This document shows, in pieces, positions 34,978 to 45,415 of a DNA stretch of 64,000 nucleotides. The stretch is from the NCBI RefSeq assembly GCF_003712195.1, contig NZ_RDSD01000019.1, forward strand, positions 17,302 through 81,301, in the 5' to 3' direction. The notes under the pieces are model-generated. The model saw only the letters and a program-made list of their open reading frames with translations, was not told the origin of the DNA and ran no database searches. The stretch's first letter is position 1, and each line of letters begins with the position of its first letter. Source of the DNA: Proteiniphilum sp. X52 (GTDB lineage: Bacteria; Bacteroidota; Bacteroidia; Bacteroidales; Dysgonomonadaceae). Both the position numbers and the translations under genes were made by a program.

Positions 34978-36373
34978 AAATATACTGCCGGTCATCTTCA
35001 TAGGGATGGTCTTGGTCTTTCCGGGATTATCCTCCTGTCAGGTGTTAAACCGCTACCAAAGACCCGAAATAGACACCTCGGATCTATACAGGGACAGTCA
35101 CGCAGGGGATACAACCACCATTGCCGATATCCCCTGGAGGGAGTTTTTCACCGACACCCATTTGATTGGATTGATCGAGGAAGGCCTGAAACACAACGCC
35201 GATTTGCAGGTGGCGGTAACCGGTATCCGTCAGGCCGAAGCGAACCTGAACATGGCGCGCGCATCCTATTTCCCCACTGTGTCACTTACAGGCCAGGTAT
35301 CAAACATGACAACGAGTGACGCCAATAAGAGGCTTGGCTACAATTCGAATAACGTCACACTGGGAATTGCCGCGTCGTGGGAACTGGACCTGTGGGGAAG
35401 ACTGAACCGCCAAGCCAGGTCGAAACATGCGTTGTTCCTGCAAAGCCATTCTTATAGAAATCTCATCCAGAGCTCTCTCATCGCCAATATTGCCACCTCT
35501 TATTTTTCTCTGCTGGCGCTTGACGAGCAACTGCAAATAACCACAGAAACAGTCGCGCTTCTGGAAAAAAATGTGGAAACAATGATGGCGCTGAAAGAGG
35601 CTGGGATGCAAAATGTAAATGAGGCTGCCGTAGAACAAAGCCGTGCTTTGATGTTGAGGACAAAATTGAGTATCTATGATCTTGAGAGCGCTATCCGTCA
35701 AATGGAAAACGCCATTTCTGTAATGCTCGGCCGCAAACCCGGTGCAATAGAACGATCGGCATTCGAAACGCAGACGATCCCGGGGAAACTGCAAACAGGA
35801 GTGCCCGCCCAACTGTTGGCAAGGCGTCCCGATGTAATACAGGCAGAACTTGACTTACGTTCTGCTTTTGAGTTGACGAATGCGGCACAGGCGAGTTTTT
35901 ACCCCTCTGTCACATTGAATGCGGGTTCGATGATAGGTTTCGCGGCCTCCGGATTCACCAACTTCTTCAGCAGTGAAAACTTATTGGCAAACGTTATCGG
36001 GGGATTAACCCAACCGATCTTCAACAGGGGACAATTGAAAGGAAACCTGAAAATAGCAAAAGCCCAACAGGAAGCGGCCCTGATTACTTTCAAAAATACC
36101 CTGCTAAGGGCAGGACAGGAAGTCTCGGATATCTTGTTTTCTTATCAATCATCCGCTAAAAAAAACAGTGTCCGCCAGGAGCAAATCGTCTCAACCCGGA
36201 AAGCAGTGGAATATACAAAGGATTTACTGATCGCCGGTGAAGCCAATTATACCGAAGTGCTCACAGCAGAACAAAACTATCTCTCGGCACAACTTAGCGA
36301 GGTAAGCGACAAGCTCGAACAATTGCAATATTCAGTGAATTTATACCGGGCCTTGGGAGGAGGTGCTGAATGA
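34964..36373 (+). CDS. TolC/NodT-family outer membrane efflux lipoprotein
   Basis: A 469-aa outer membrane factor with a lipobox (FPGLSSC) and two repeated OEP domains (roughly residues 60-250 and 265-460), which form the trimeric channel of tripartite pumps. The motif LLARRPDVIQAELDLRSAF is typical of NodT-type members. It overlaps the pump gene and ends the operon. Confidence 0.96.
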   Translation: MSKNKNILPVIFIGMVLVFPGLSSCQVLNRYQRPEIDTSDLYRDSHAGDTTTIADIPWREFFTDTHLIGLIEEGLKHNADLQVAVTGIRQAEANLNMARASYFPTVSLTGQVSNMTTSDANKRLGYNSNNVTLGIAASWELDLWGRLNRQARSKHALFLQSHSYRNLIQSSLIANIATSYFSLLALDEQLQITTETVALLEKNVETMMALKEAGMQNVNEAAVEQSRALMLRTKLSIYDLESAIRQMENAISVMLGRKPGAIERSAFETQTIPGKLQTGVPAQLLARRPDVIQAELDLRSAFELTNAAQASFYPSVTLNAGSMIGFAASGFTNFFSSENLLANVIGGLTQPIFNRGQLKGNLKIAKAQQEAALITFKNTLLRAGQEVSDILFSYQSSAKKNSVRQEQIVSTRKAVEYTKDLLIAGEANYTEVLTAEQNYLSAQLSEVSDKLEQLQYSVNLYRALGGGAE

Positions 36374-36431
36374 ATTGCCTCCCCTTATAGCTATCTTTGC
36401 AAAGTATTGCCGACCGTAAAATGATAATCGG

Positions 36432-36463
36432 TTCGCCGGCTTATTATATTTTTTGTATTTTTG
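36432..36463 (+). promoter_or_regulatory. Predicted promoter of the ECF sigma gene
   Basis: TTCG (36432-36435), 20 bp and TATTTTTG (36456-36463) resemble TTTG-N19-23-TAnnTTTG. Transcription from about 36470 would exclude the upstream in-frame TTG and ATG codons and points to the GTG at 36502 as the sigma-factor start. Confidence 0.45.
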
Positions 36464-36501
36464 AATTTTATTATATTGAAAAAATACAAAAAATAACATC
36501 A

Positions 36502-37065
36502 GTGCAAGCCTCACCGACATATAAGGCTCGATTTGAAGAAGCGTATGTCTCTTATTATGCGCGAATGAAACGCTTCGCCCGGCAATATTTGATCCGCGAG
36601 GAAGATGCGGAAAATATTGTGCAGGATATTTTTTCCGAACTTTGGGAAAAGCGGTTAGATTTTACCTCCTTGGTCAACCTCAATGGATTCCTGTTTATGA
36701 TGCTAAAAAACAGGTGTGTCGATTTTCTACGACGCAAGACATTTGAGCAACTTGCCGTTGACGAAATACAATCTGAGTACACCCGTACACTCAAACTGAA
36801 ATTCGACTCACTGGAAGCCCTGGATAATAAATTACTCAACGAGAACGACATAGATACCATTATCTCTAATGCCATAGATAGCCTTCCGGAGAGATGCCGG
36901 GAAATCTTTGTGATGAATAAGATCGAAGGGAAAAAACAGAAAGTGATCGCGCGGGAACTCAATATTTCCATCCACACCGTGGAAAGCCAGATGGCCATTG
37001 CCTATAAAAAACTGAAAGAAGCATTAAAGGATTACATGCCGCTTTTTCTTTTCTTTTTTATTTGA
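36502..37065 (+). CDS. ECF-type RNA polymerase sigma factor
   Basis: About 187 aa from a GTG start. The reading frame extends further upstream, but those codons overlap the likely promoter and encode a hydrophobic, atypical sequence. Region 2 contains EEDAENIVQDIFSELWEK. Region 4 ends with KVIARELNISIHTVESQM. The C-terminal tail (PLFLFFFI) is hydrophobic, as in other Bacteroidales FecI-like factors. It should activate the sulfatase-bearing susC operon downstream. Confidence 0.92.
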   Translation: MQASPTYKARFEEAYVSYYARMKRFARQYLIREEDAENIVQDIFSELWEKRLDFTSLVNLNGFLFMMLKNRCVDFLRRKTFEQLAVDEIQSEYTRTLKLKFDSLEALDNKLLNENDIDTIISNAIDSLPERCREIFVMNKIEGKKQKVIARELNISIHTVESQMAIAYKKLKEALKDYMPLFLFFFI

Positions 37066-37192
37066 TTATCAATTAATTTATTATCAGAATATAGGTCAAG
37101 CAGGGTTAACTCTATACCTCTTTAACAAAAAAATTTCTTTTTTCTTAGCGGATTTTCATCACTTATTCGTTTTATATATAACAAGCATTAAG

Positions 37193-38164
37193 ATGGACGA
37201 CCAACTTTTACTATATTTTTCAGGAGAATTAACGGTTGAGGCACGACTGGCATTGATTCGGCGCATTGAAAACGACGACAGGTTAAAGGCTGAATTTATT
37301 CGTCTGCAGAACCTGAATGCGGTCTCGCAACTCTCATCCCGTCCCACAGACCGTAATGAAGGCGTCAGCCATTTCAAGGTATTCACTTCCCAAATCAAGC
37401 GGAATGCCCAAAGAAAGTTCTTCTTCAATATGGCAAAGTATGCAGCCATCGCACTTATTCTTGTGGCTTCCACTGTTTGGGTTACATTTTATCTGTCGAA
37501 CCCGGACCCGGGGACAGCCATGAACACATTACACGTACCGGCCGGACAACGCGCCCAAATAACGTTGCAAGACGGAACAAAAGTCTGGCTGAATGCACAA
37601 TCGACATTAGTGTACCCGTCCCAATTCTCCAAAAAGAACCGTACCGTGGAAATAACTGGCGAGGCATTCTTCGATGTGGCCCAGGAGAAAAAGCGGCCAT
37701 TCATTGTATCTACACAGCATATCGACATGGAGGTACTGGGCACACAATTCAATGTATACAGTTATCCCGGCGCCGGCTACATTCAGACAGATCTGGTAGA
37801 GGGTTCAGTGAAAGTCTATCAGGCGGATGATGAAAAAAGCAATATTATCCTGAAACCGAACGAACAGGTAATAATCAGAGGTAAAGATATGACTGTCAGT
37901 AATACAAATAATCCCGAACACATGCTCTGGAGAAATGGAATTTACGCTTTTACCAATGAACGCTTAATCACTATTATCGAAAAATTACAACTCTATTATG
38001 ACATAAAAATTGTAGTAGAAGATTCTGATATCTTTAATGTAAGGTATACCGGGAAATTCCGTCAACGTGACGGCATTGAAGAGATCTTGCATATCTTACA
38101 AAAAATTCAAACCTTCAAAATTGAAAGAGATAGAGAAAACAATATTATTACTTTGACAAAGTAA
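37193..38164 (+). CDS. FecR-family anti-sigma factor
   Basis: A 323-aa protein with a transmembrane segment at about residues 81-100 (YAAIALILVASTVWVTFYL). The FecR domain contains LQDGTKVWLNAQSTLVYPSQF and EITGEAFFDVAQ. A DUF4974-like C-terminus starts near MLWRNGIYAFTN. It follows the sigma gene by 127 bp and precedes susC by 148 bp, a gap that also encodes an antisense-RNA candidate. Confidence 0.94.
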   Translation: MDDQLLLYFSGELTVEARLALIRRIENDDRLKAEFIRLQNLNAVSQLSSRPTDRNEGVSHFKVFTSQIKRNAQRKFFFNMAKYAAIALILVASTVWVTFYLSNPDPGTAMNTLHVPAGQRAQITLQDGTKVWLNAQSTLVYPSQFSKKNRTVEITGEAFFDVAQEKKRPFIVSTQHIDMEVLGTQFNVYSYPGAGYIQTDLVEGSVKVYQADDEKSNIILKPNEQVIIRGKDMTVSNTNNPEHMLWRNGIYAFTNERLITIIEKLQLYYDIKIVVEDSDIFNVRYTGKFRQRDGIEEILHILQKIQTFKIERDRENNIITLTK

Positions 38165-38217
38165 ATTAATTCACTAATTATTTAATTTATAAATGCCTAT
38201 GAGAAATAATATAGAAG

Positions 38218-38299
38218 TAAAATAAAAGCGACAAGTGCGCCAACACTTGCCGCTCCAATTAAAGCAAAACACTCAATTATCAATTTAGTATTCACTCTA
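38218..38299 (-). ncRNA. Candidate cis-antisense small RNA in the FecR-SusC intergenic region
   Basis: On the minus strand a -7 box TACATTTG (38306-38313) overlaps the susC start codon. A transcript from about 38299 would end at a terminator with a 10-bp stem (GCGGCAAGTG with CACTTGTCGC, one G-U pair, 38228-38253), a 6-nt loop and TTTTATTTT. Its length of about 80 nt and its antisense position to the susC leader fit DonS-type RNAs of Bacteroides. The -33 element is not evident. Confidence 0.55.
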
Positions 38300-38312
38300 A
38301 ACACACAAATGT

Positions 38313-41300
38313 ATGAAAATAAACACTTCATTTGATCACTTTTCGCGAAAAAAAAGTGATTGTAAATATTTATTTAAAATCATGAAAATCTGCTTACTAT
38401 TCCTATTTGCCTTCACTTTTCAATTGATGGCACTCAATACAAACGCACAGGACGCGGTTATTGAACTTAAGACGAATTCCGTGACCATTGGCCAGTTAAT
38501 CGACGAAATTGAGAAGCAAACCGATTATCTGGTCGTTTATAGTAACCGGGAAGTAGATACCAACCGGAAAGTGAATTTCCAGCACAATTCGGGTAGAGTA
38601 TCTTCCTATCTCAATACCGCTTTCTCCGACACCGATATTGGTTATAATTTTGAGAAAGATTATATTGTTCTATCAAAAAAAGTACATCAAAATGCCACAG
38701 CCATCCAAGCCGCTCAGCAAAATAGAACGATAACAGGAAGGGTTACCGATGAAAACGGAGAACCGATTATCGGTGCAACCATCATTGAAAAAGGAAATTC
38801 TTCCAACGGTACCATCACCGATATCGACGGTAATTTCGTCTTTAGCATATCTCTCGATGCCGTATTAGAGGTAACCTATGTGGGATACCAGCCGCAAAGC
38901 GTTTCCACAGTCGGGCTAAATACCTTACACATTATATTGCAGGAAGATACGAAAACGTTAGAAGAGGTGGTAGTCGTGGGATACGGCACCCAAAGAAAAG
39001 CAAATCTCACAGGTGCTGTTTCTGCCCTAAAGATGGACGATGTGTTGGGGGACAGACCAGTAAACAATGCATTTGCAGCTTTGCAGGGATCGATCCCAGG
39101 TCTGATGATATCAGGGTCTTCCACTCCTGGACAGAACAACAAGTCAATCAATATCCGGGGAACACTCTCTATCAACGGAGGTGAGCCTTTGGTATTAATC
39201 GATAACGTTCCCGGCGATTTAAATATGATAAATCCCGAGGATATCGAATCTGTCAGTGTACTTAAAGATGCCGCGTCTTCCGCTATTTATGGTGCCCGCG
39301 CTGCTAATGGCGTTTTATTGATTACTACCAAACGTCCAAACAGCAACACTGCCTTTCAGTTAAACTACAATAATAACTTCGGGTTTGAGTCATCCATCAA
39401 CCGTCCTCAGCAGGCTCCTCTATCGGATTATTTCAGAGCCTATCAGGACGCAGGATTTAGCAATATCTACTGGTCTAATTCACAAGATGTGAGCAAGTGG
39501 ATGGAATATTTAGAAGAATATAAAAGAAACCCCGGTTCGTTTAATACGATTGGGGATGGAATTTATGTAGACAATGGAATACCTTATTACCTACATGAAA
39601 AAGACCTGTTTGACAATGTATTAACAACAGGTTACTATTCGAGTCACAATATCTCTGCATCCGGAGGAACGGAAAAAGTCCGTTACAGGATGGCAGGAGG
39701 CTACAGTTCTGAAGATGGCCCAATGATTACAAACAAAGACTATTACCGAAGAATGAATATCAGTAGTTTTATTTCGGCAGATATGACGGATTGGTTTACG
39801 CAGGAATTGGATATCCGGTATGCACAGAGTAAAAAAACAATGCCCCAGGGAAGAGGAAACGACATCTATACACTGCGTCTCGTTAATTATTATCCCGAAG
39901 GGATGTTGCCAGCCTCTCTTTCCCTATCGGGAGAGGAAGCACCGCTATTTACACCCAAGAACGTAATCATGTATGCCAATACCAGCAATACGATCAGAAA
40001 CAATCCCCGTATCTTCTCAAAATCAATTATAAAACCAATAGAAAATCTGGATATTGTATTCGAATACACTTACGACAAAGACGACTTTAACTACTCCTAT
40101 TACACCGATAAATGGACACACACCACCATTCAATTGGCTGTGAGCACTGCCCCTACCAACGATGAATTGACAAGGCAACGGTACTTCACAGATTATAATG
40201 CGATCAACACGTATGCTACTTATTCCCATTCATTCGGAGGCCATAATTTTAAGTTAATGGGCGGATTTAACCAGGAATCCAGTGCGTATGAAATAATCGA
40301 AAATAAAGTGAAAGACCAAGTGTCAAATGTTATTCCATCGTTAGGCAATGCTACCGGTGAAAAAACGCTGAAGGAAGAATATTCAGAGTATTCCATTCGC
40401 AGTGGATTTTATCGTTTAAACTATAATTATCTGGATAAATATTTGTTCGAAATGAACGGACGGTATGATGGTTCCTCAAAATTTCCAAAATCAAAAAGAT
40501 TTGGTTTCTTCCCCTCCGTTTCAGCCGGATGGCAGGTTGCACAAGAAGATTTCATGGGTTTCTCAAAGAGATGGCTGGAAGAACTGAAATTCCGCATATC
40601 GTGGGGACAAATAGGTAATCAGGCTATTAATCCTTATCAATACAGTCCCGAGATGGTCATTAATAGTGCAAATACGGTCTGGTTGATCGATGGAAACAGG
40701 GTGACCACCATTGGTTTACCTGGGTTGGTAAGCAGCACATTCACCTGGGAGACTGTGGAAACCCTTGACTTCGGTATTGACTTTAGCTTACTCAAGTACC
40801 GGCTCAGAGGGACTTTTGACTGGTATCAACGCGATACCCGGGGAATGCTGACAAAAGCCGGAGCTTTACAACTCCCGGCAGTAGTAGGAGCAGAAGCTCC
40901 CGCGCAAAACGGCGCTGATATGAGGACACGCGGATGGGAATTGGCTGTTTCCTGGAGGGATAGGATAGGAAAAGTTGGTTACAATATAGGATTTAATATT
41001 TATGACCATCGTTCACATATTACTAAATTTGCCAACGAAGGTGGATTATTTTATGACAGAAACGATGCCCAAGATGCAAAAAGATATCGTGTAGGCATGG
41101 AGCTTGGAGAAATTTGGGGCTATGTTGCCGACGGATACTATTCAGTGAATGATTTTGCAGATTTAAATACATGGCAATTAAAAGAAGGAGTCACTTCAAT
41201 TCAAGGATACAATGTCCGGCCAGGTGACATGAAGTTCAAAAATCTAAGAGATGACGAGAACAGTAAAAATCGAATAGACACCGGAGATAATACAGTGGAC

Positions 41301-41867
41301 AATCCGGGAGATAAAACCATCATCGGCAATTCAACTTCACGTTACCAGTTCGGTGCTAACTTGGGAGTTAATTACAAAGGGTTTGATGTAAGCGTGATGC
41401 TCCAAGGTGTAGGTAAACGTGATGTCTGGTTGAGTGGAGCAGCTATGTTCCCGTTTGGAGGGACGAGCGCCAGCGATGCAATTTTTCAACCGTTATACTA
41501 TAATCAGACAGATTATTGGAAACCTGTAAGCACTGATCCGGCAGATCCCAATTATATGGTTGCTGAAAATCCTAACGCAAAATATTACCGTCTTTACGGA
41601 CAAGTACAAAATGTGGAGTCCAATGCACGTATCTCGGATAAGTTTTTACAAAGTGCTGCTTATTTACGTGTGAAAAACGTCACTCTTTCCTATGCTTTTC
41701 CAACCTCTTTAACACAAAATCTTCATGTTAAACAGTTAAAGTTATTTGTGGGAGTGGAAAATTTGACAACATTCTCGTCACTACCCAAGGGTATAGACCC
41801 TGAACGGATTAGTTGGAACTACCCATTTTATCGTACTGTTTCATTCGGTGCAAATATCACATTTTAA
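38313..41867 (+). CDS. SusC-type TonB-dependent receptor with STN domain (sulfatase locus A)
   Basis: A 1184-aa receptor. It has an extended N-terminus before the hydrophobic signal (the ATG at residue 24, MKICLLF, is an alternative start). The STN domain covers about residues 50-120, the regulatory-like domain about 140-225, the plug starts at VVVGYGTQRK, and the barrel ends in VSFGANITF. With the 629-aa SusD it should import sulfated oligosaccharides, judging from the two sulfatases that follow. The STN domain matches control by the adjacent FecR/ECF pair. Confidence 0.95.
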   Translation: MKINTSFDHFSRKKSDCKYLFKIMKICLLFLFAFTFQLMALNTNAQDAVIELKTNSVTIGQLIDEIEKQTDYLVVYSNREVDTNRKVNFQHNSGRVSSYLNTAFSDTDIGYNFEKDYIVLSKKVHQNATAIQAAQQNRTITGRVTDENGEPIIGATIIEKGNSSNGTITDIDGNFVFSISLDAVLEVTYVGYQPQSVSTVGLNTLHIILQEDTKTLEEVVVVGYGTQRKANLTGAVSALKMDDVLGDRPVNNAFAALQGSIPGLMISGSSTPGQNNKSINIRGTLSINGGEPLVLIDNVPGDLNMINPEDIESVSVLKDAASSAIYGARAANGVLLITTKRPNSNTAFQLNYNNNFGFESSINRPQQAPLSDYFRAYQDAGFSNIYWSNSQDVSKWMEYLEEYKRNPGSFNTIGDGIYVDNGIPYYLHEKDLFDNVLTTGYYSSHNISASGGTEKVRYRMAGGYSSEDGPMITNKDYYRRMNISSFISADMTDWFTQELDIRYAQSKKTMPQGRGNDIYTLRLVNYYPEGMLPASLSLSGEEAPLFTPKNVIMYANTSNTIRNNPRIFSKSIIKPIENLDIVFEYTYDKDDFNYSYYTDKWTHTTIQLAVSTAPTNDELTRQRYFTDYNAINTYATYSHSFGGHNFKLMGGFNQESSAYEIIENKVKDQVSNVIPSLGNATGEKTLKEEYSEYSIRSGFYRLNYNYLDKYLFEMNGRYDGSSKFPKSKRFGFFPSVSAGWQVAQEDFMGFSKRWLEELKFRISWGQIGNQAINPYQYSPEMVINSANTVWLIDGNRVTTIGLPGLVSSTFTWETVETLDFGIDFSLLKYRLRGTFDWYQRDTRGMLTKAGALQLPAVVGAEAPAQNGADMRTRGWELAVSWRDRIGKVGYNIGFNIYDHRSHITKFANEGGLFYDRNDAQDAKRYRVGMELGEIWGYVADGYYSVNDFADLNTWQLKEGVTSIQGYNVRPGDMKFKNLRDDENSKNRIDTGDNTVDNPGDKTIIGNSTSRYQFGANLGVNYKGFDVSVMLQGVGKRDVWLSGAAMFPFGGTSASDAIFQPLYYNQTDYWKPVSTDPADPNYMVAENPNAKYYRLYGQVQNVESNARISDKFLQSAAYLRVKNVTLSYAFPTSLTQNLHVKQLKLFVGVENLTTFSSLPKGIDPERISWNYPFYRTVSFGANITF

Positions 41868-41879
41868 TTTTAAGAAACA

Positions 41880-43769
41880 ATGAGAAAATATATCCTTATA
41901 TTATTAACAGCCGCTTTGATTATGGCTTGCAACGATGACTTCTTGGAGAAAAATCCACGTACATCGTTAGTGGAAGAGAACGCTTTCAAGACATATGATA
42001 ATTTCAAAGCATTTATATTCCCCTGTTATGAGATGTTCACCAACACAACGATTGCCACATCCCTTTCCAATGGTTTTTCACAGAATGCCCAATACAGGGG
42101 TGACGTAAACGCCGGTTATCTGACTACACGGTTTAATTTTAACTCATACGCTTTTCAAACCGTGCAGAACGCTACCACAGGTAATGGATGGAACTTCGAC
42201 TATATCCGCCGGATAAACATCATGTTATCGCATGTTGACCAAGACAATGAACTGACACAGGCCGAAAGAGATCACTGGAAAGCTGTCGGTTACTTTTTTC
42301 ATTCCTTTTGGTATATGGAACTCGTAAACCGTTTCGGCGATGTGCCCTGGATTACCCAAGTGCTGAATGAGACCTCCACTGATGCTTACGGGCCGAGAAA
42401 CGACCGCAAGATGGTTACCGATTCCATATTGACCCGTTTAAAATGGGCCGAAGAACATATAGGGGATTTCGAAGCCAAAAATGGTAAAAACACCATTAAC
42501 CAGAATGCGGTGCAAGCCGCCTTGTCACGCTTTACGTTGAGGGAGGGTACATGGCGTAAGTATCATGGCTTAGGCGATCATGATAAATATTTCTCCGAAT
42601 GTGCACGCGTTTCCGAAATATTAATGGCTAAATATCCGACACTTTACACCGGTACGGACGGACAACCGGCAGCCGGATACGGTGAAATGTGGACAACGGA
42701 AGATTTAGGTAAAGTCCCCGGGGTGATTCTTTATAAAGAATACAGGGAGTCCACCCTGTTGAACAACAATAATTATGTAGAGCACACCTCTTCCCATATT
42801 ATTGAAATGCCGCAGCACACGGTAGACATGTATTTATGTAAAGACGGGAAAACTATCTCAAATTCTTCATTATATGACGGAGATAAAGACATGTACTCCA
42901 CATTTCGAAACAGGGATCCTCGTATGTATCATACCATCATGCCCCCTTATAGAGTGAAAGCCGGAAAAGGAGATTATAATACCTGGTCTTTTACAGATAA
43001 TCCGGCTGACAGGGAATATATTGATATAATGGGAATTAACAGTTCCACTTCCAATCCCGGTGTTGGAATGAAACGTCTTCCTGCCCAAAACTGGGGAGCA
43101 AACCTCCTAGCCTATGTACCCAATTTACAGAATGGCATAGCTGCACAAGGAACGAAAGCGGCGGCATATGTAGCATGTCGTTCGGGTTACTATGTATATA
43201 AAAATTGGAATCAATGGGAAACAAATTTCAATCAGGCGGCTTTAAATACTTCCGATAAACCCATTTTTAAAATAGAAGAAGTTCTCTTAAACTACGCAGA
43301 AGTAAAATGGGAACAAGGCCTGTTTAATCAGACAATTGCCAATATGAGCATCAATAAGCTTCGCGAAAGAGCCGGAGTTGATCCCATGATTGTGGCCGAA
43401 ATTGATGCGAACTTCGACCCGAAAAGAGACACGACCGTAGATCCTGTACTCTGGGAAATACGCCGGGAACGTATGATTGAGCTCATGGGTGAAGGGTTTG
43501 GATTCGATGATGTGCGCAGGTGGAAAAAAGCATCTTGGTATATCAACAGACAGCAGTTGGGCATGTGGATACAACAGTCAAAGGTTAACGAGTCGCTTTG
43601 GGATGAAAATACGCATTTACCAACCAAATCTAAATCTGAAGGTTATATTTATTTGTGGGCTGATCCCATTGTAGAGGGTAAGGGATGGCTCGACAAATAT
43701 TATTTGTACCAGGTTCCAACGGATGAAATAGTATTGAATCCGGCATTAGAACAAAATCCCGGATATTAA
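41880..43769 (+). CDS. SusD/RagB-family outer membrane lipoprotein (sulfatase locus A)
   Basis: A 629-aa SusD-like lipoprotein (lipobox LIMAC), longer than the two other complete SusD proteins in this window (about 500 aa). The C-terminal part has the usual INKLRERAGVDPM and EIRRERMIELMGEGFGFDDVRRWK. It starts 12 bp after susC. A decayed duplicate of its last 45 or so codons occurs at 48243-48362. Confidence 0.94.
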   Translation: MRKYILILLTAALIMACNDDFLEKNPRTSLVEENAFKTYDNFKAFIFPCYEMFTNTTIATSLSNGFSQNAQYRGDVNAGYLTTRFNFNSYAFQTVQNATTGNGWNFDYIRRINIMLSHVDQDNELTQAERDHWKAVGYFFHSFWYMELVNRFGDVPWITQVLNETSTDAYGPRNDRKMVTDSILTRLKWAEEHIGDFEAKNGKNTINQNAVQAALSRFTLREGTWRKYHGLGDHDKYFSECARVSEILMAKYPTLYTGTDGQPAAGYGEMWTTEDLGKVPGVILYKEYRESTLLNNNNYVEHTSSHIIEMPQHTVDMYLCKDGKTISNSSLYDGDKDMYSTFRNRDPRMYHTIMPPYRVKAGKGDYNTWSFTDNPADREYIDIMGINSSTSNPGVGMKRLPAQNWGANLLAYVPNLQNGIAAQGTKAAAYVACRSGYYVYKNWNQWETNFNQAALNTSDKPIFKIEEVLLNYAEVKWEQGLFNQTIANMSINKLRERAGVDPMIVAEIDANFDPKRDTTVDPVLWEIRRERMIELMGEGFGFDDVRRWKKASWYINRQQLGMWIQQSKVNESLWDENTHLPTKSKSEGYIYLWADPIVEGKGWLDKYYLYQVPTDEIVLNPALEQNPGY

Positions 43770-43874
43770 TATTATTTTTTAAACCCTAAAGGCTGTTACG
43801 CACAGCGCATGTAAGGGCGGAAGTGGAAAGATTCAGATTTCCTTTTGAAAAATAATATTTCACTCTATTTGATG

Positions 43875-43882
43875 TAACTTTG
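43875..43882 (+). promoter_or_regulatory. -7 box upstream of the sulfatase pair
   Basis: TAACTTTG fits TAnnTTTG and lies 23 bp before the sulfatase ATG, in the 136-bp gap after susD. It would give the sulfatases their own promoter in addition to read-through from susCD. A TTTG at the exact -33 spacing is missing. Confidence 0.35.
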
Positions 43883-43905
43883 AAAAATAACTCGAACGAA
43901 ACAAT

Positions 43906-45306
43906 ATGAAGACTGAAATTTTTGCTGCGGGACTTTCCCTGGCAGCGTTAACCCCGCTCAACGCCCAGCAAAAACCCAATGTGGTGTTTATCGTGGCCGA
44001 TGATTTGGGCTACGGGGACCTGAGTTGTTACGGCCAGGAAAAATTCCAAACACCCCATATCGACCGGTTGGCGCTCGACGGGATCCGGTTCACCCGCTCC
44101 TATTCAGGAACCACCGTGAGCGCACCCTCGCGCGCCAGCCTGATGACCGGATTGCACACCGGCCACACCCCCATCCGCGGAAATCAGGAAATAAAACCCG
44201 AAGGACAGTTTCCCCTGCCGGCCGGCACCTTTACGCTTTTCCACCTGTTCAAGAATGCAGGCTATACCACCGGCGCCTTTGGCAAATGGGGATTGGGGCA
44301 ACCCGGTTCCACAGGCGACCCCAACAATCAGGGTGTGGATGAATTTTATGGATACAATTGCCAACTCCTGGCACATAACTATTACCCAAGCCATTTATGG
44401 TACAATCAGACAAAAATAGCGTTTCCTGAAAATGATAACGGACAATTCGGCGCGTACTCGCAAGACCTGATCCAGGCGAAAACGCTGGAGTTTATCGATA
44501 AATACAATGGGGATCCGTTCTTCCTCTTCGTTCCCATGGTGCTTCCACACGCGGAACTGATTGTACCCGAAGATTCCATCATCCAAAACCTGAGAGGGAA
44601 ATTCGATGAAAACCCATACCAGGGGATTGATTCCGGCCCCGCATTCAGAAAAGGAGGATATATGTCACAGGAACATCCGCGGGCTACACACGCCGCGATG
44701 GTTTCACGTATCGACATGTATGTGGGACAGATTATCGGGAAGCTCAAAGAGACAGGTGTCTATGAAAATACACTCATCATATTTACGAGCGATAATGGTC
44801 CCCACCGCGAGGGAGGCGCTGATCCGGATTTCTTCAATAGCAATGGCATTTACCGCGGATATAAACGTGACCTGTATGAAGGGGGTATCCGTGTACCTAC
44901 CATCATTGCATGGCACGGCAAAATCGCCTCCGGCAAGGAGAGCAGTTTTCCTTTCGCATTCTGGGATTATATGTCTACCTTTGCAGAATTGCTGGATATC
45001 CAGCTACCGGGAGAGAGTGACGGAATCAGCATTCTACCCACATTATTGGATAAAGAAGGCCAGCAGAAGCGTGATTATTTTTATTTCGAGTTTCAGGAAT
45101 TGGGTGGCCGGCAAGCGGTAATAAAAGACAACTGGAAACTGTTGCACCTTGATATCCGCCAGGAAGGACTGTACGAACTCTATAATCTTGCGTCCGATCC
45201 TTCGGAGAATCACAATCTGCTCGATCTCTATCCTCAAAAAGCGGCAGAACTGAAACAGATCATGATGAAGGCCAGAACCGACGATCCCAACTGGCCCTTG
45301 TTTTAA
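43906..45306 (+). CDS. Sulfatase, Ser-type, periplasmic
   Basis: A 466-aa alkaline-phosphatase-superfamily sulfatase with a signal peptide (to about residue 21). The metal-binding ADDLGYGDLSCYG is near residue 31. The active-site motif S-A-P-S-R at residues 72-76 has its serine converted to formylglycine by an anaerobic maturase (anSME), which must be encoded elsewhere. FTSDNGPHREGG and GGIRVPTI are further family segments. It removes sulfate esters from a glycan; the linkage is not predictable by eye. It is 110 bp ahead of a second sulfatase gene. Confidence 0.95.
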   Translation: MKTEIFAAGLSLAALTPLNAQQKPNVVFIVADDLGYGDLSCYGQEKFQTPHIDRLALDGIRFTRSYSGTTVSAPSRASLMTGLHTGHTPIRGNQEIKPEGQFPLPAGTFTLFHLFKNAGYTTGAFGKWGLGQPGSTGDPNNQGVDEFYGYNCQLLAHNYYPSHLWYNQTKIAFPENDNGQFGAYSQDLIQAKTLEFIDKYNGDPFFLFVPMVLPHAELIVPEDSIIQNLRGKFDENPYQGIDSGPAFRKGGYMSQEHPRATHAAMVSRIDMYVGQIIGKLKETGVYENTLIIFTSDNGPHREGGADPDFFNSNGIYRGYKRDLYEGGIRVPTIIAWHGKIASGKESSFPFAFWDYMSTFAELLDIQLPGESDGISILPTLLDKEGQQKRDYFYFEFQELGGRQAVIKDNWKLLHLDIRQEGLYELYNLASDPSENHNLLDLYPQKAAELKQIMMKARTDDPNWPLF

Positions 45307-45415
45307 GTAATTGATCCGGCCCTCCAATGGAGTTCATCTCGAATAAGATTTTAGATGTCTGATTATCAACAATCTTATTCCTTAATCAATATAATATCTA
45401 ATAAACTTTCCAATT

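Noticed and set aside
36397..36501. N-terminal extension of the ECF sigma factor
   Set aside because: The frame begins at TTG, covers the likely promoter and encodes a hydrophobic stretch not seen in this family; GTG 36502 is preferred.
43770..43905. Terminator between susD and the first sulfatase
   Set aside because: No stable hairpin with a T-tract was found, so read-through is likely.
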